Source: Tissierella simiarum (GTDB lineage Bacteria; Bacillota; Clostridia; Tissierellales; Tissierellaceae). Taken from it: a stretch of 64,000 bases of DNA. Location of the stretch: positions 1 through 64,000 of the forward strand of contig NZ_JAHLPM010000004.1 of NCBI RefSeq assembly GCF_018917865.1. Reading direction: 5' to 3'. The position numbers and the translations under genes were made by a program. The notes under the pieces were generated by a model that saw only the letters and a program-made list of their open reading frames with translations, was not told the origin of the DNA and ran no database searches. Numbering within the stretch: position 1 is the first letter of the stretch; the number at the start of each line of letters is the position of its first letter. Shown here piece after piece: positions 24,221-32,376 of the stretch.

Positions 24221-25255
24221 ATGTTAAAGCAACAGGGATTTATTTATATTATTGCTTTAATAGTGATGACTATAACAATAATGATTTCTCTTTACTTAAT
24301 TTATATTTTTGAACTAGATTATTTAATACTAACTTATAACAATAATAATACTCAATCTTACTATTTAAGTGAAGGAAAAATTTATATGTGTTTATATAAA
24401 GATGAATACTATATAAATCAGTTGTATCCTATAATATTAGACGAATTTAGAAAAGAATCTATAAAACCTTTATCGAGAAAAGTTATATTAAATAAAAAGG
24501 ATCTAGAAAACGGTGATACTTATAATAAGATATCCATTGATTTTGTAGATCGAGATATGAGAAAGAATTTTCAAATTGTTGCTGAAAGTAAATGGAAAGA
24601 AATTTATACAAAAGTTACTTCCTATGGGACTTTAGTAAATCATTTTTTTGAAATGAAATTGCCTATACTTGGAGAACATTTTTTAATAGAAGAGTCGCTT
24701 CATGATTTTAATGAGTTGTTAGATAATATAATTAAAAATATTGATATAAATAATTGTGGTAGATCTTTAAGAATTTTTGGATTAGAAACTATAGATTATG
24801 AAACTATTGTTTTAAATAAAGTAGATAAAAAAAATTATCAAATTCAATGTTTTAGGAATGATTTACTGGTTCCTCGTATTGAAAATTTTTCTAATAATGA
24901 GGTATTTATCGTTATAAAGAATCAAATAAATAAGCCTATTAATCTAATTATTGGTTCACAGGATGCCGTAGAGGATAAAATAGATATGAATGGTATTATC
25001 TATGTGGAAGGTGATATTATTATTTCTAGTGCCTTTAATTTTAACGGTATACTTATTGTCAATAATGGTATTATTACGGTAGAATCGAAAGAAAAACCTA
25101 ATATGAAAGGAATTATCTTACTAAAAGATTGTTTAGATCATGATGTTTTAGAAAATAAAATCGATATACTATATGATAGTAAAATAATCTATAAATATGG
25201 TACATATTTACCAGGATTTATTGAGCCTAAGATAGATGTAATAAAAATTTTTTAA
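24221..25255 (+). CDS. PilX-like pilus assembly protein, set 2
   Basis: A 344-residue protein: MLKQQGFIYIIALIVMTITIMISLYLIYIFE gives one N-terminal helix, followed by NTQSYYLSEGKIYM, equivalent to the AYYVARSG region of the paralogue at 15526. The C-terminal third has beta repeats (IDMNGIIYVEGDIIISSAF, NFNGILIVNNGIITVES). It has no FTLxE box and Gly precedes the helix, so processing by PilD is possible but unsure. Last gene of the pilus structural cluster. Confidence 0.68.
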   Translation: MLKQQGFIYIIALIVMTITIMISLYLIYIFELDYLILTYNNNNTQSYYLSEGKIYMCLYKDEYYINQLYPIILDEFRKESIKPLSRKVILNKKDLENGDTYNKISIDFVDRDMRKNFQIVAESKWKEIYTKVTSYGTLVNHFFEMKLPILGEHFLIEESLHDFNELLDNIIKNIDINNCGRSLRIFGLETIDYETIVLNKVDKKNYQIQCFRNDLLVPRIENFSNNEVFIVIKNQINKPINLIIGSQDAVEDKIDMNGIIYVEGDIIISSAFNFNGILIVNNGIITVESKEKPNMKGIILLKDCLDHDVLENKIDILYDSKIIYKYGTYLPGFIEPKIDVIKIF

Positions 25256-25274
25256 TTTTAAGGAGGGACTTAAT

Positions 25275-25541
25275 ATAGAACTTCGTAATTTGCTAGAAGA
25301 TAGTGTATTGTATGGAGTAAATAAACTTATGGATGAAAGGGAAGATATCTGTAAATGTAATAAATGTAAATTTGATATCGCTGCAGTTGCTTTGAATAGT
25401 TTACCACCTAAATATGTAGTTACTGAAGCCGGTGGCTTATATGGAAGGGTAAAAAATTTAAACTATCAGTTTGAAACAGATATTATTATGGTTGTTGCAA
25501 AGGCTATGGATATAGTGAGCAAAAATCCTAAACATGAATAA
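25275..25541 (+). CDS. comFB: ComFB-family protein
   Basis: A small protein of about 88 residues of the ComFB family, with the hallmark CKCNKCKFDIAAVALN then LPPKYV and a C-terminal helix. AGGAGGG (25261-25267) is placed ideally for an ATA codon at 25275 (reading MELRNLLEDSVLY), while the first standard start, TTG 25290, is 22 bases away; the true start may therefore be ATA. ComFB relatives in cyanobacteria have been reported as cyclic-dinucleotide receptors affecting pili. Its place at the end of the pilus operon fits a c-di-GMP role, which remains inferred here. Confidence 0.8.
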   Translation: MELRNLLEDSVLYGVNKLMDEREDICKCNKCKFDIAAVALNSLPPKYVVTEAGGLYGRVKNLNYQFETDIIMVVAKAMDIVSKNPKHE

Positions 25542-25554
25542 ATAGGTGATTTTT

Positions 25555-26088
25555 TTGAAAAACATTGTTTTGATTGGAATGAGTGGAATAGGAAAGACAA
25601 CTATAGGAGAGTATATTTCTTATAAGTTAAAAAAAGATTTTACGGATACGGATAATTTAATAAGCAATAATATGAAATTATCTATAGAAGATATATTTCT
25701 AAAGTTTGGAGAAAAACATTTTAGAAACTTGGAAAGAGAAGTTGTAAAAAAGATTTCTTCTAAGGAAGATCTGGTTATTTCCACTGGTGGAGGAATTATA
25801 TTGAATCATAAAAATATAACAGACCTAAAGAAAAAAGGTATAGTTTTTCTTCTAGATGGATCAATTGATATTATTGTGAGCAATATAAAGAAGTCTAGTG
25901 TCAGCAGACCGTTACTTAAATCCACTTCTAATTTATATGAAAAAACTACAAGTTTATATAATAATAGAAAAAATCTATATTTTTCTTCTGCTGATTATAT
26001 TATTTTAGTAGATGATAAATCTGTCGAGGAAATAGGAGATGAAATTATCAAGATTTTTAATAAACTTATGTCTTGTGGTAAATTATAG
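25555..26088 (+). CDS. aroK: Shikimate kinase
   Basis: A 177-residue kinase phosphorylating shikimate with ATP. TTG 25555 is chosen because AGGTGAT lies just ahead; the GTG at 25546 overlaps that site. It has Walker A GMSGIGKTT, the substrate Asp in FTDTDNLI, the STGGGI loop and the lid Arg region SSVSRPLL. 14 bases after comFB, 42 bases before aroQ, so it is in the pilus-shikimate transcript. Confidence 0.93.
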   Translation: MKNIVLIGMSGIGKTTIGEYISYKLKKDFTDTDNLISNNMKLSIEDIFLKFGEKHFRNLEREVVKKISSKEDLVISTGGGIILNHKNITDLKKKGIVFLLDGSIDIIVSNIKKSSVSRPLLKSTSNLYEKTTSLYNNRKNLYFSSADYIILVDDKSVEEIGDEIIKIFNKLMSCGKL

Positions 26089-26129
26089 AGATTGGTATAA
26101 TAAAACTGATAGATGAGGAGATATAATAT

Positions 26130-26579
26130 ATGAAAATACTCATTATTCATGGTCCCAATTTAAATTTACTAGAAAAAAGAGATAAATATATTTATGGTGG
26201 GACTTCTCTAGAAGGTATAAACAGATTATTAAAACAAAGGGCCAAAGAATTAGGTATGAATGTTGAAATATTTCAGTCTAACCATGAAGGAGAAATAATT
26301 GATAAATTACAGGAAACATTAGAGAATGAAGTTAGTGGTGTAGTCATTAATCCTGGTGCATTTACTCACTATAGCATTGCCATTAGAGATGCTGTCGAAA
26401 TTCTAAAAGTACCTGTAATAGAAGTTCACTTATCAAACATTTATAGCAGAGAGGATTTTAGAAGTAAATCTGTTATTGCACCTCTTTGTAGGGGGCAGAT
26501 AAGTGGATTTGGAATTTCCAGCTATATACTAGCATTGGAAGCACTAAAATTATTAGATAGGAATATTGATAGGAGGTAA
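26130..26579 (+). CDS. aroQ: Type II 3-dehydroquinate dehydratase
   Basis: A 149-residue dodecameric enzyme converting 3-dehydroquinate to 3-dehydroshikimate. The key parts are intact: HGPNLNLLEKRDKYIYGG (catalytic Tyr and Arg), QSNHEGE, INPGAFTHYS with the catalytic His, and EVHLSNIYSREDFR. Ribosome site GAGGAG. It sits four bases before efp, a common clostridial order (aroK-aroQ-efp). Confidence 0.95.
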   Translation: MKILIIHGPNLNLLEKRDKYIYGGTSLEGINRLLKQRAKELGMNVEIFQSNHEGEIIDKLQETLENEVSGVVINPGAFTHYSIAIRDAVEILKVPVIEVHLSNIYSREDFRSKSVIAPLCRGQISGFGISSYILALEALKLLDRNIDRR

Positions 26580-26583
26580 ATAA

Positions 26584-27141
26584 ATGATATCAGCAAGTGA
26601 TTTTAGAAAAGGATTAACTTTTGAAATGGATGGAGATGTATATCAAATTATAGATTTCCAACATGTAAAACCTGGAAAGGGAGCGGCTTTCGTTAGAACT
26701 AAAATTAAAAGTGTTATGACTGGTGGAACTAAAGAAGTAACTTTTAATCCAAGTGAAAAATTTGAAAAAGCTCTTATTGAAACTAAAGAAATGCAATATT
26801 TATATAATGATGGTGAACTATATTATTTCATGGATTTAGAAACTTATGAGCAATTACCTTTAAATAAAGAAGCAGTAGAAGAAGCAATGGTATATATTAA
26901 AGAAAATGACAATGCAACTATACGATTTTACAAAGGAAAGGCATTTGAAGTATTGCCACCAAATTTTGTTGAATTACTTATAACTAGTACTGAACCAGGA
27001 GTTAAAGGTGATACTGCTAGTGGCGCTACTAAGCCAGCTACTGTGGAAACTGGTGCTACTATAAATGTACCATTATTTATAAATATTGGAGATAGAATTA
27101 AAATTGATACAAGAACTGGTGATTATTTATCTAGAGTATAG
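26584..27141 (+). CDS. efp: Elongation factor P
   Basis: A 185-residue three-domain factor that rescues ribosomes stalled on polyproline. The domain I tip reads KPGKGAAF with Lys32, the residue modified or used at the peptidyl-transferase centre. The C-terminal OB domains are full length, ending [17 protein letters not shown]. Start follows AGGAGG in the end of aroQ. No modification enzyme gene (epmA-type or ymfI-type) is in the window. Confidence 0.96.
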   Translation: MISASDFRKGLTFEMDGDVYQIIDFQHVKPGKGAAFVRTKIKSVMTGGTKEVTFNPSEKFEKALIETKEMQYLYNDGELYYFMDLETYEQLPLNKEAVEEAMVYIKENDNATIRFYKGKAFEVLPPNFVELLITSTEPGVKGDTASGATKPATVETGATINVPLFINIGDRIKIDTRTGDYLSRV

Positions 27142-27180
27142 GCAATAATATTTTTAAAATAAAATTAGGAGGGATAACTA

Positions 27181-27501
27181 ATGGATTATTTAATGCAAAA
27201 AGTATCTTATCTAAAAGGATTAGCTGAAGGATTAGGTATTGAAGAAGATAGCAAAGAAGGTAAATTACTTCTACATATAGTAGATACCTTAGAAGAATTT
27301 GCAGATGTTCTTGATGAAGTAATAGATAATCAAGTAGATTTAGAAGAATATGTTACTTTTATTGATGAAGATTTAGCTGATGTTGAAGATGAACTATATG
27401 GAACAGACGAAGATGATGATTATGATTTCGATGACTATGAAGACTATGATGATTATGATGAATGTGTTGATTTAGGTTGTAGTTGTTGTGAAGAAGAATA
27501 A
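27181..27501 (+). CDS. CD1247 N-terminal domain protein
   Basis: A 106-residue protein beginning MDYLMQKVSYLKGLAEGLGI, typical of the clostridial CD1247 family, with a helical N-terminal half (KLLLHIVDTLEEFADVLDEV) and a very acidic Asp/Tyr-rich stretch (DEDDDYDFDDYEDYDDYD) ending in Cys-rich CVDLGCSCCEEE. The Cys tail might bind metal. Function unknown. Ribosome site AGGAGG; 39 bases after efp and followed by a strong terminator, so it ends the transcript. Confidence 0.8.
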   Translation: MDYLMQKVSYLKGLAEGLGIEEDSKEGKLLLHIVDTLEEFADVLDEVIDNQVDLEEYVTFIDEDLADVEDELYGTDEDDDYDFDDYEDYDDYDECVDLGCSCCEEE

Positions 27502-27555
27502 GAAACTATTTTTAAATTAACTGAAGTAATAATTAAAGAATAGAAATTGTTAAAA

Positions 27556-27594
27556 TATAGAACGGATTCTAATGAACCCGTTCTATATTTTATT
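27556..27594 (+). terminator. Terminator after the CD1247-type gene
   Basis: TATAGAACGGATTC (27556-27569) pairs with GAACCCGTTCTATA (27574-27587) with one mismatch, then TTTTATT. It closes the pilus-aro-efp run. Confidence 0.85.
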
Positions 27595-27782
27595 ACCTTA
27601 AGTATATTAGCAATATTGTATAAGAAAATGAAATGTCAAAAATTCAACATATATTAACAAAAAATAACCTTGATAAGAAACAAAAAATTATTAATAATAA
27701 AGTTAAAAAGGTAAATTAACATAAGATTCATCATACATACTTTGCTTTTAGGGATAGTACTAAATTAGTATTACATATTTAT

Positions 27783-27915
27783 TAGGTTGTTTAATAACTA
27801 AAATCATTAATAAAAAAGTCGCCCATTTTCTAGCAGCATGTTAAACACTACACAAGGGAATCTCTAGAAAGGAAGATTATAATAATTACAACACTTAAAA
27901 AATATTTAACAACCT
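27783..27915. repeat. 133-bp nested inverted-repeat element
   Basis: TAGGTTGTTTAATA (27783-27796) is inverted as TATTTAACAACCTA (27902-27915) with one mismatch. Inside lies a second pair, TTTCTAG (27827-27833) with CTAGAAA (27864-27870). The enclosed part is less AT-rich than its surroundings. No coding frame is present. It could be a miniature mobile element with terminal repeats or a structured RNA. The gap 27595-28187 otherwise holds no gene I can support. Confidence 0.45.
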
Positions 27916-28041
27916 ATTTTATGTTCTTCGTAAAAAATTACAAAAGACATATAATAAATATATTTCTCAATTATACCTAATCATCCCACTTTTTGTATTA
28001 TACTAAAGGATATTAAAAAAGTAATTAGCAATGAGTAAAGG

Positions 28042-28093
28042 ATTAAATCTAACAAATTGCTTTAGAATAAATAGGATTTAATTTCAAAGCAAT
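28042..28093 (+). other. Interleaved inverted repeats with pseudoknot topology
   Basis: ATTAAATC (28042-28049) pairs with GATTTAAT (28075-28082), and ATTGCTTT (28056-28063) pairs with AAAGCAAT (28086-28093). The order A-B-A'-B' is that of a pseudoknot. It lies upstream of the promoter at 28134, so if it acts it is on another transcript or as DNA. AT-rich sequence makes chance pairing possible. Confidence 0.3.
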
Positions 28094-28133
28094 AGTGGGT
28101 GGAGAATTTCAAGCTAATTATTTAACAAGTTTT

Positions 28134-28142
28134 TGATATAAT
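28134..28142 (+). promoter_or_regulatory. Extended -10 promoter of the sensor kinase gene
   Basis: TGATATAAT, 45 bases before TTG 28188, with no clear -35. It likely drives the kinase, regulator and alcohol dehydrogenase genes. Confidence 0.5.
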
Positions 28143-28187
28143 ATAAAAAGGTGTTCGTGTAAAGAACTTATGGAAGAAGGTGATTAA

Positions 28188-29447
28188 TTGGAAAATTTCA
28201 TGGAAATATATGACCTTATTGATTTAAAAATGATGCAAAATATATTAGATCATTTTGCAAAAGCTACAGATCTTTCTTTTGTTACTGTAGACCATAAAGG
28301 AAACCCTGTTACTAGGTATAGTGGATTTACTAATTTTTGTGACAAACTGAGAAATTTTGAAGAATATAAGAAACGATGTTATAAATGTGATGAATATGGA
28401 GGGATCAAAGCAGCGATTACTGGAAAACCATATTTTTATATATGTCATACTGGTTTACTGGATTTTGCTATTCCTATTATGATAAAGGGAAAGTATTTAG
28501 GTGCAGTTTTGTCAGGGCAAGTTAAAGTTGAGGAAAATCGTAAAAAAGAGTTGGATTTGATATTATCTCAAACTAATGGCTGGGAATGTAACTTAGAATT
28601 GAAAAATGCCTATGATGAAATACCTGAAGTTCCTTTTGATAAAATATCTTCAACAGCATATACTTTACATGAAATGTCTAAATATATAGTTGAAAAGGAA
28701 TATATAAATATTGCAAAAGAAAAGCTGAACAATAAATATATGAAGCAAATGGAAGAACAGAAAAAACGAATTGAATTAGAAAAATCTTTGAAAGAATCAG
28801 AACTTAAAGCGTTACAGTATCAAATTAATCCTCATTTTTTATTTAATGCCTTAAATACAATATGTAGACTTGCATATATAGAAAAAGCAGAGAAAACTGA
28901 AGAAATAGGATATGCTTTTTCTGAGATGATGAGATATGTTCTTAAAAAAAACAACTCTCAGCTTATAAAGATAAAAGATGAAATGACTCATAGTAATAAT
29001 TATTTTAAAATACAAAAAATAAGATTAGGGGAAAGATTGAGTTATAGTATAGATATTCCTGAAAAATACAATAATGTAGAATGTCCTTTTATGATATTGC
29101 AACCTCTAATTGAGAACAGTGTAAAATATGTGGTAGAAGTAAGAGTGACAGGTGGAAATATTAAAGTTAAAGGTTATGATGATGATAAAGATTTAATAAT
29201 AACAATAGAGGATGATGGCGATGGAATACCAGAAGAAAAAATAAAAGAATTATTATCTATGAACGGTTCGAATATTAATCAAAAAAATATATCAAAAGAA
29301 TCTATAGGAATATCTAATGTCAATAAAAGATTGATTCACTTTTTTGGAAATGAATATGGATTAGAAATTATCAGTCCTAATAAAGTTGAAGCTGGAACTG
29401 TTATAAAGATAAAAATTCCTTTAAAAGGTACTCCAAACTTGCTGTAA
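28188..29447 (+). CDS. PocR-domain sensor histidine kinase
   Basis: A 419-residue kinase with no membrane segment. Residues about 8-160 form a PocR ligand-binding domain (Cys-rich: FCDKLR..., RCYKCDEYGG, YICHTGLLDFAIPI, LGAVLSGQV), known from PocR, the Salmonella propanediol regulator. A coiled coil follows, then a LytS/YesM-type kinase with the phospho-His motif QYQINPHFLFNALNTI (His about 216) and ATPase boxes (LIENSVKYVV, IEDDGDGIPEE). TTG start after AAGGTGAT. It probably senses a diol or glycerol in the cytoplasm and phosphorylates the next gene's product to control the microcompartment operon. Confidence 0.88.
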   Translation: MENFMEIYDLIDLKMMQNILDHFAKATDLSFVTVDHKGNPVTRYSGFTNFCDKLRNFEEYKKRCYKCDEYGGIKAAITGKPYFYICHTGLLDFAIPIMIKGKYLGAVLSGQVKVEENRKKELDLILSQTNGWECNLELKNAYDEIPEVPFDKISSTAYTLHEMSKYIVEKEYINIAKEKLNNKYMKQMEEQKKRIELEKSLKESELKALQYQINPHFLFNALNTICRLAYIEKAEKTEEIGYAFSEMMRYVLKKNNSQLIKIKDEMTHSNNYFKIQKIRLGERLSYSIDIPEKYNNVECPFMILQPLIENSVKYVVEVRVTGGNIKVKGYDDDKDLIITIEDDGDGIPEEKIKELLSMNGSNINQKNISKESIGISNVNKRLIHFFGNEYGLEIISPNKVEAGTVIKIKIPLKGTPNLL

Positions 29448-29493
29448 TTATAATATTCTTTGCTTTCCTACAATAATAAAAGGAGGCAGGAAA

Positions 29494-30540
29494 ATGTATA
29501 ATATATTGATAGTTGAAGATGAAGAAATAGAGAAATTTGCATTAAAATCTATGATACTAGACAATATAAAGAATGTTCAAATAGTAGGAGAAGCTAAAAA
29601 TGGTTATGAAGCTATAGAGATTATAGATAATAAAACAATAGATTTAGCTTTTATGGATATAAATATACCTGGTATAAATGGATTAGAGGTAGTACAGTAT
29701 TTAAGAACTAAACATCCAAAATCAAATGTAATAATAATTACAGCTTATGATAAATTTGAAATGGCTCATGCTGCTATAAAACTTAGAGTAGATGATTATT
29801 TACTTAAACCCGTGAGACCTTCAGTTTTAATAGAGTCTGTAGAAAAACATCTAAATAGCTTAGATGACAATAAGGTTATATCTGAATATAATCAATATAT
29901 TTTAAAACTAAAAGAAGAAATCTATAATCAATCCTATATTGAATCTATAAAGATAGTAAAAAATTATATAGATGAAGTTTATCAGTCAGTATATTACAAT
30001 AATCTAATATCAAAGTCCTTAGAATTATTTGGCATGGGAATAATAGATGTGGCAAAAAGCATGGGAGTAAGTGCCATAGACGAACTAAATATTGAGTTAA
30101 ACAAAATAATAGATTCTAATATTTACAATAAAAAGAAGTATAGGCTATACAATGACTTAAAAAAAATGATAGATATAATATTTTTGGATTTAGATAATAA
30201 GAGAGAAAATTCTGAAAAAAGTACAAAATCGATTATCAACTACATTGAGATTAATATAAAAAAAGGAGTTACATTGGAAGATGTGGCGAACTATTCAAAT
30301 AGAAATGTATACTATTTAAGCAAGCTATTTAAAAAAGAGATGGGAATAAATTTTATAGATTATTTAACTAATAGAAAGATTGAAATAGCCAAGGAAATGT
30401 TATCTGATACTGATATGACTATGAAAAATATATCTATGGAATTAGGCTATAATGAACCAAACTATTTTAGTAAAGTATTTAGAAAGAATGTAGGCATTAC
30501 TCCTTCAAAATATAGAGAAGAAGCTTTAAAAAAGAAATAA
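29494..30540 (+). CDS. AraC-type response regulator (YesN-like)
   Basis: A 348-residue regulator: an N-terminal receiver with EDEE acidic pocket, phospho-Asp about 55 (AFMDINIPG), Thr in IITAYD and Lys in YLLKPVRP; a helical linker (about 130-235); and a C-terminal AraC DNA-binding domain with two helix-turn-helix units (TLEDVANYSNRNVYYLSKLF and TMKNISMELGYNEPNYFSKV). It pairs with the kinase just upstream (46 bases). Its likely targets are the promoters at 32000 and its own operon, but no site is proven. Confidence 0.9.
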   Translation: MYNILIVEDEEIEKFALKSMILDNIKNVQIVGEAKNGYEAIEIIDNKTIDLAFMDINIPGINGLEVVQYLRTKHPKSNVIIITAYDKFEMAHAAIKLRVDDYLLKPVRPSVLIESVEKHLNSLDDNKVISEYNQYILKLKEEIYNQSYIESIKIVKNYIDEVYQSVYYNNLISKSLELFGMGIIDVAKSMGVSAIDELNIELNKIIDSNIYNKKKYRLYNDLKKMIDIIFLDLDNKRENSEKSTKSIINYIEINIKKGVTLEDVANYSNRNVYYLSKLFKKEMGINFIDYLTNRKIEIAKEMLSDTDMTMKNISMELGYNEPNYFSKVFRKNVGITPSKYREEALKKK

Positions 30541-30580
30541 AAGAAACAAGTGAAATTTATTTTACAGGAGGATTTTTTAG

Positions 30581-31711
30581 ATGAATAATTTTAATATAAA
30601 TACAGATATTTATTTTGGACAAGGATCATTAGACAAGCTTGAAGAAATTAGAAACAAAAATGTGCTTATCGTTACAGATGAGTTTATGGTGAAGTTTGGT
30701 ATTGTAGATAAAATTAGTAGTAAATTGGAAAATTGCAATATTCATATCTTTAGCGATATAAAACCAGATCCTCCTGTAGAAACCATAGCAGAAGGTATTA
30801 AAAAATTAACGAAGTCAAAACCTGAAGTAATAATTGCCATAGGTGGAGGTTCTCCTATAGATGCAGGAAAGGCAATTAAAGAATTATCTAATAAAATAGG
30901 AGATTATGGAAGTCCAGAGCTAATAGCAATTCCAACAACCAGTGGAACTGGCTCAGAGGTTACTATGTTTTCGGTTATTACCAATAGAAACAATAATAAA
31001 AAATATCCACTTGTGTCAAAAAACATGACACCACATATAGCTATACTAGATCCTGAATTGGTAGCTTCTGCCCCTCAAACTATTACTGCAGATACTGGAA
31101 TGGATGTTATAACTCATGCAATAGAAGCCTATGTATCCACTAATGCTACAGATTTTACAGATGCCTTCGCAGAAAAAACACTAAAACTTTCTTTTGAATA
31201 TCTACCTATAGCTTATAAACAAGGAAATTATTTAGTTGCTAGAGAGAAAATGCATAATGCTTCTTGTATGGCAGGACTAGCTTTCAATGTAGCTTCTTTA
31301 GGATTAAATCATGGAATTGCCCATGCTGTTGGAGGAAAGTTCAAGATTCCTCATGGTAGAATAAATGGGATGTTGCTTCCATTAGTAATAGAGTATAATG
31401 CGGATTTAAGCAATGGCAGTATAAATAAATACAGCGAAACAGCAAAAAAATACTATGATATAGCTAAAATATTAAATTTACCAGCACAAAATGTGAGAAT
31501 AGGAGTAAACAATCTTATCCATGAGATAAATAATTTAAAAAGAATGTTAAAAATCCCTAGAACGTTAACAGAACTAGGTATATCAGAAGAGATAGTAAAG
31601 GAGTTAAAAGAAGAGTTGATAAAAACCACATTAGCTGATGTATGTACTCAGACTAATCCTAAAAAACCTACAGCACAAGATATAGATAAAATAATTGATA
31701 AATTAATATAA
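30581..31711 (+). CDS. Iron-containing alcohol dehydrogenase (PduQ-like)
   Basis: A 376-residue group III alcohol dehydrogenase with NAD-binding [21 protein letters not shown] and metal ligands in the GIAHAVGGKFKIPHGR stretch (His pair) plus DVITHAIEAYVS. Similar enzymes (PduQ) reduce propionaldehyde to 1-propanol and recycle NAD+ within microcompartments. This one is cotranscribed with the two-component genes rather than the shell operon, and no clear encapsulation peptide is seen at its N-terminus. Ribosome site AGGAGG. Confidence 0.88.
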   Translation: MNNFNINTDIYFGQGSLDKLEEIRNKNVLIVTDEFMVKFGIVDKISSKLENCNIHIFSDIKPDPPVETIAEGIKKLTKSKPEVIIAIGGGSPIDAGKAIKELSNKIGDYGSPELIAIPTTSGTGSEVTMFSVITNRNNNKKYPLVSKNMTPHIAILDPELVASAPQTITADTGMDVITHAIEAYVSTNATDFTDAFAEKTLKLSFEYLPIAYKQGNYLVAREKMHNASCMAGLAFNVASLGLNHGIAHAVGGKFKIPHGRINGMLLPLVIEYNADLSNGSINKYSETAKKYYDIAKILNLPAQNVRIGVNNLIHEINNLKRMLKIPRTLTELGISEEIVKELKEELIKTTLADVCTQTNPKKPTAQDIDKIIDKLI

Positions 31712-31720
31712 AACAAAAAA

Positions 31721-31749
31721 GCAGCTTCCACGAAGGAAGTTGTTTTTTT
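31721..31749 (+). terminator. Terminator after the alcohol dehydrogenase
   Basis: GCAGCTTCC (31721-31729) pairs with GGAAGTTGT (31735-31743) with two G-U pairs, followed by a T run. Confidence 0.8.
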
Positions 31750-31759
31750 ATAACGAATA

Positions 31760-31799
31760 GGAAAGTTCTACTTTTTCTTTTTCAATATAGGAACTTTCC
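31760..31799 (+). repeat. 9-bp inverted repeat in the shell-operon upstream region
   Basis: GGAAAGTTC (31760-31768) is inverted as GAACTTTCC (31791-31799) across a 22-base T-rich loop. It is perfect and could be a regulator site or an RNA stem. Confidence 0.45.
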
Positions 31800-31833
31800 G
31801 TCAATGAGTTTCAAGAAAATCTACCTTAATAAT

Positions 31834-31860
31834 GCATCAATAGATGCTTTTCTTATTTTT
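31834..31860 (+). terminator. Terminator-like hairpin upstream of the shell operon
   Basis: GCATC (31834-31838) and GATGC (31843-31847) form a small stem with loop AATA, followed by TTTTCTTATTTTT. It could be a second terminator for the upstream transcript or part of an attenuated leader. Confidence 0.45.
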
Positions 31861-32006
31861 AAAAATGATAAATTTATGCCATACAATGATAAAAAAATTA
31901 CATTTAAATAGACTGTGATTCAATAATTTACATATAATAGTCAAGTGATTTTCAAAGAAATATTATAAAGTAAAATTATAAATAATTAATATTATAACTT
32001 ATATTT

Positions 32007-32041
32007 AAGAAGCAAAGACCATTATAAATCTTTGCATTCTT
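32007..32041 (+). repeat. Hairpin in the presumed 5' leader of the shell operon
   Basis: AAGAA plus GCAAAGA (32007-32018) pairs with TCTTTGC and TTCTT (32029-32041) with one bulged A, a 12-bp stem with a 10-base loop. It lies 33 bases before the first start codon and about 20 bases before its ribosome site. A role in mRNA stability or a regulator site is possible. The remainder of 31861-32006 shows nothing I can name. Confidence 0.45.
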
Positions 32042-32073
32042 AGAGGAAATTATGAAGAATTAGGAGGAATACC

Positions 32074-32349
32074 ATGCAAAAAGAAGCTTTAGGAATGATT
32101 GAAACTAGGGGATTAGTTGGAGCAATTGAAGCGGCAGATGCCATGGTTAAGTCTGCAAATGTGCACTTAATAAGCTATGAAAAAATTGGCTCAGGTTTAG
32201 TCACAGTAATGGTAAGAGGTGATGTAGGTGCAGTAAAAGCTGCTACAGATGCAGGCGTTGCTGCAGCAGAAAAGGTAGGACAAGTAGTATCTGTTCATGT
32301 AATACCAAGGCCTCATACTGACATAGAAAAAATTTTACCGAAAGAATAA
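32074..32349 (+). CDS. pduA: Microcompartment shell protein BMC-H (PduA-type)
   Basis: A 91-residue hexameric shell protein with a single BMC domain: [21 protein letters not shown], the pore region [11 protein letters not shown] and [14 protein letters not shown]. It forms the flat shell facets; the central pore lets diols in while holding back aldehyde. First gene of the 12-kb operon; ribosome site AGGAGG. It is about 80 percent identical by eye to the BMC-H at 38899, the PduA/PduJ pair. Confidence 0.93.
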   Translation: MQKEALGMIETRGLVGAIEAADAMVKSANVHLISYEKIGSGLVTVMVRGDVGAVKAATDAGVAAAEKVGQVVSVHVIPRPHTDIEKILPKE

Positions 32350-32376
32350 TAAAATTATAATGGAGGGAGATAGTTT

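Noticed and set aside
31750-32073. Adenosylcobalamin riboswitch before the pdu operon
   Set aside because: No B12-box-like sequence or matching stem set could be found, despite the B12-dependent enzyme.
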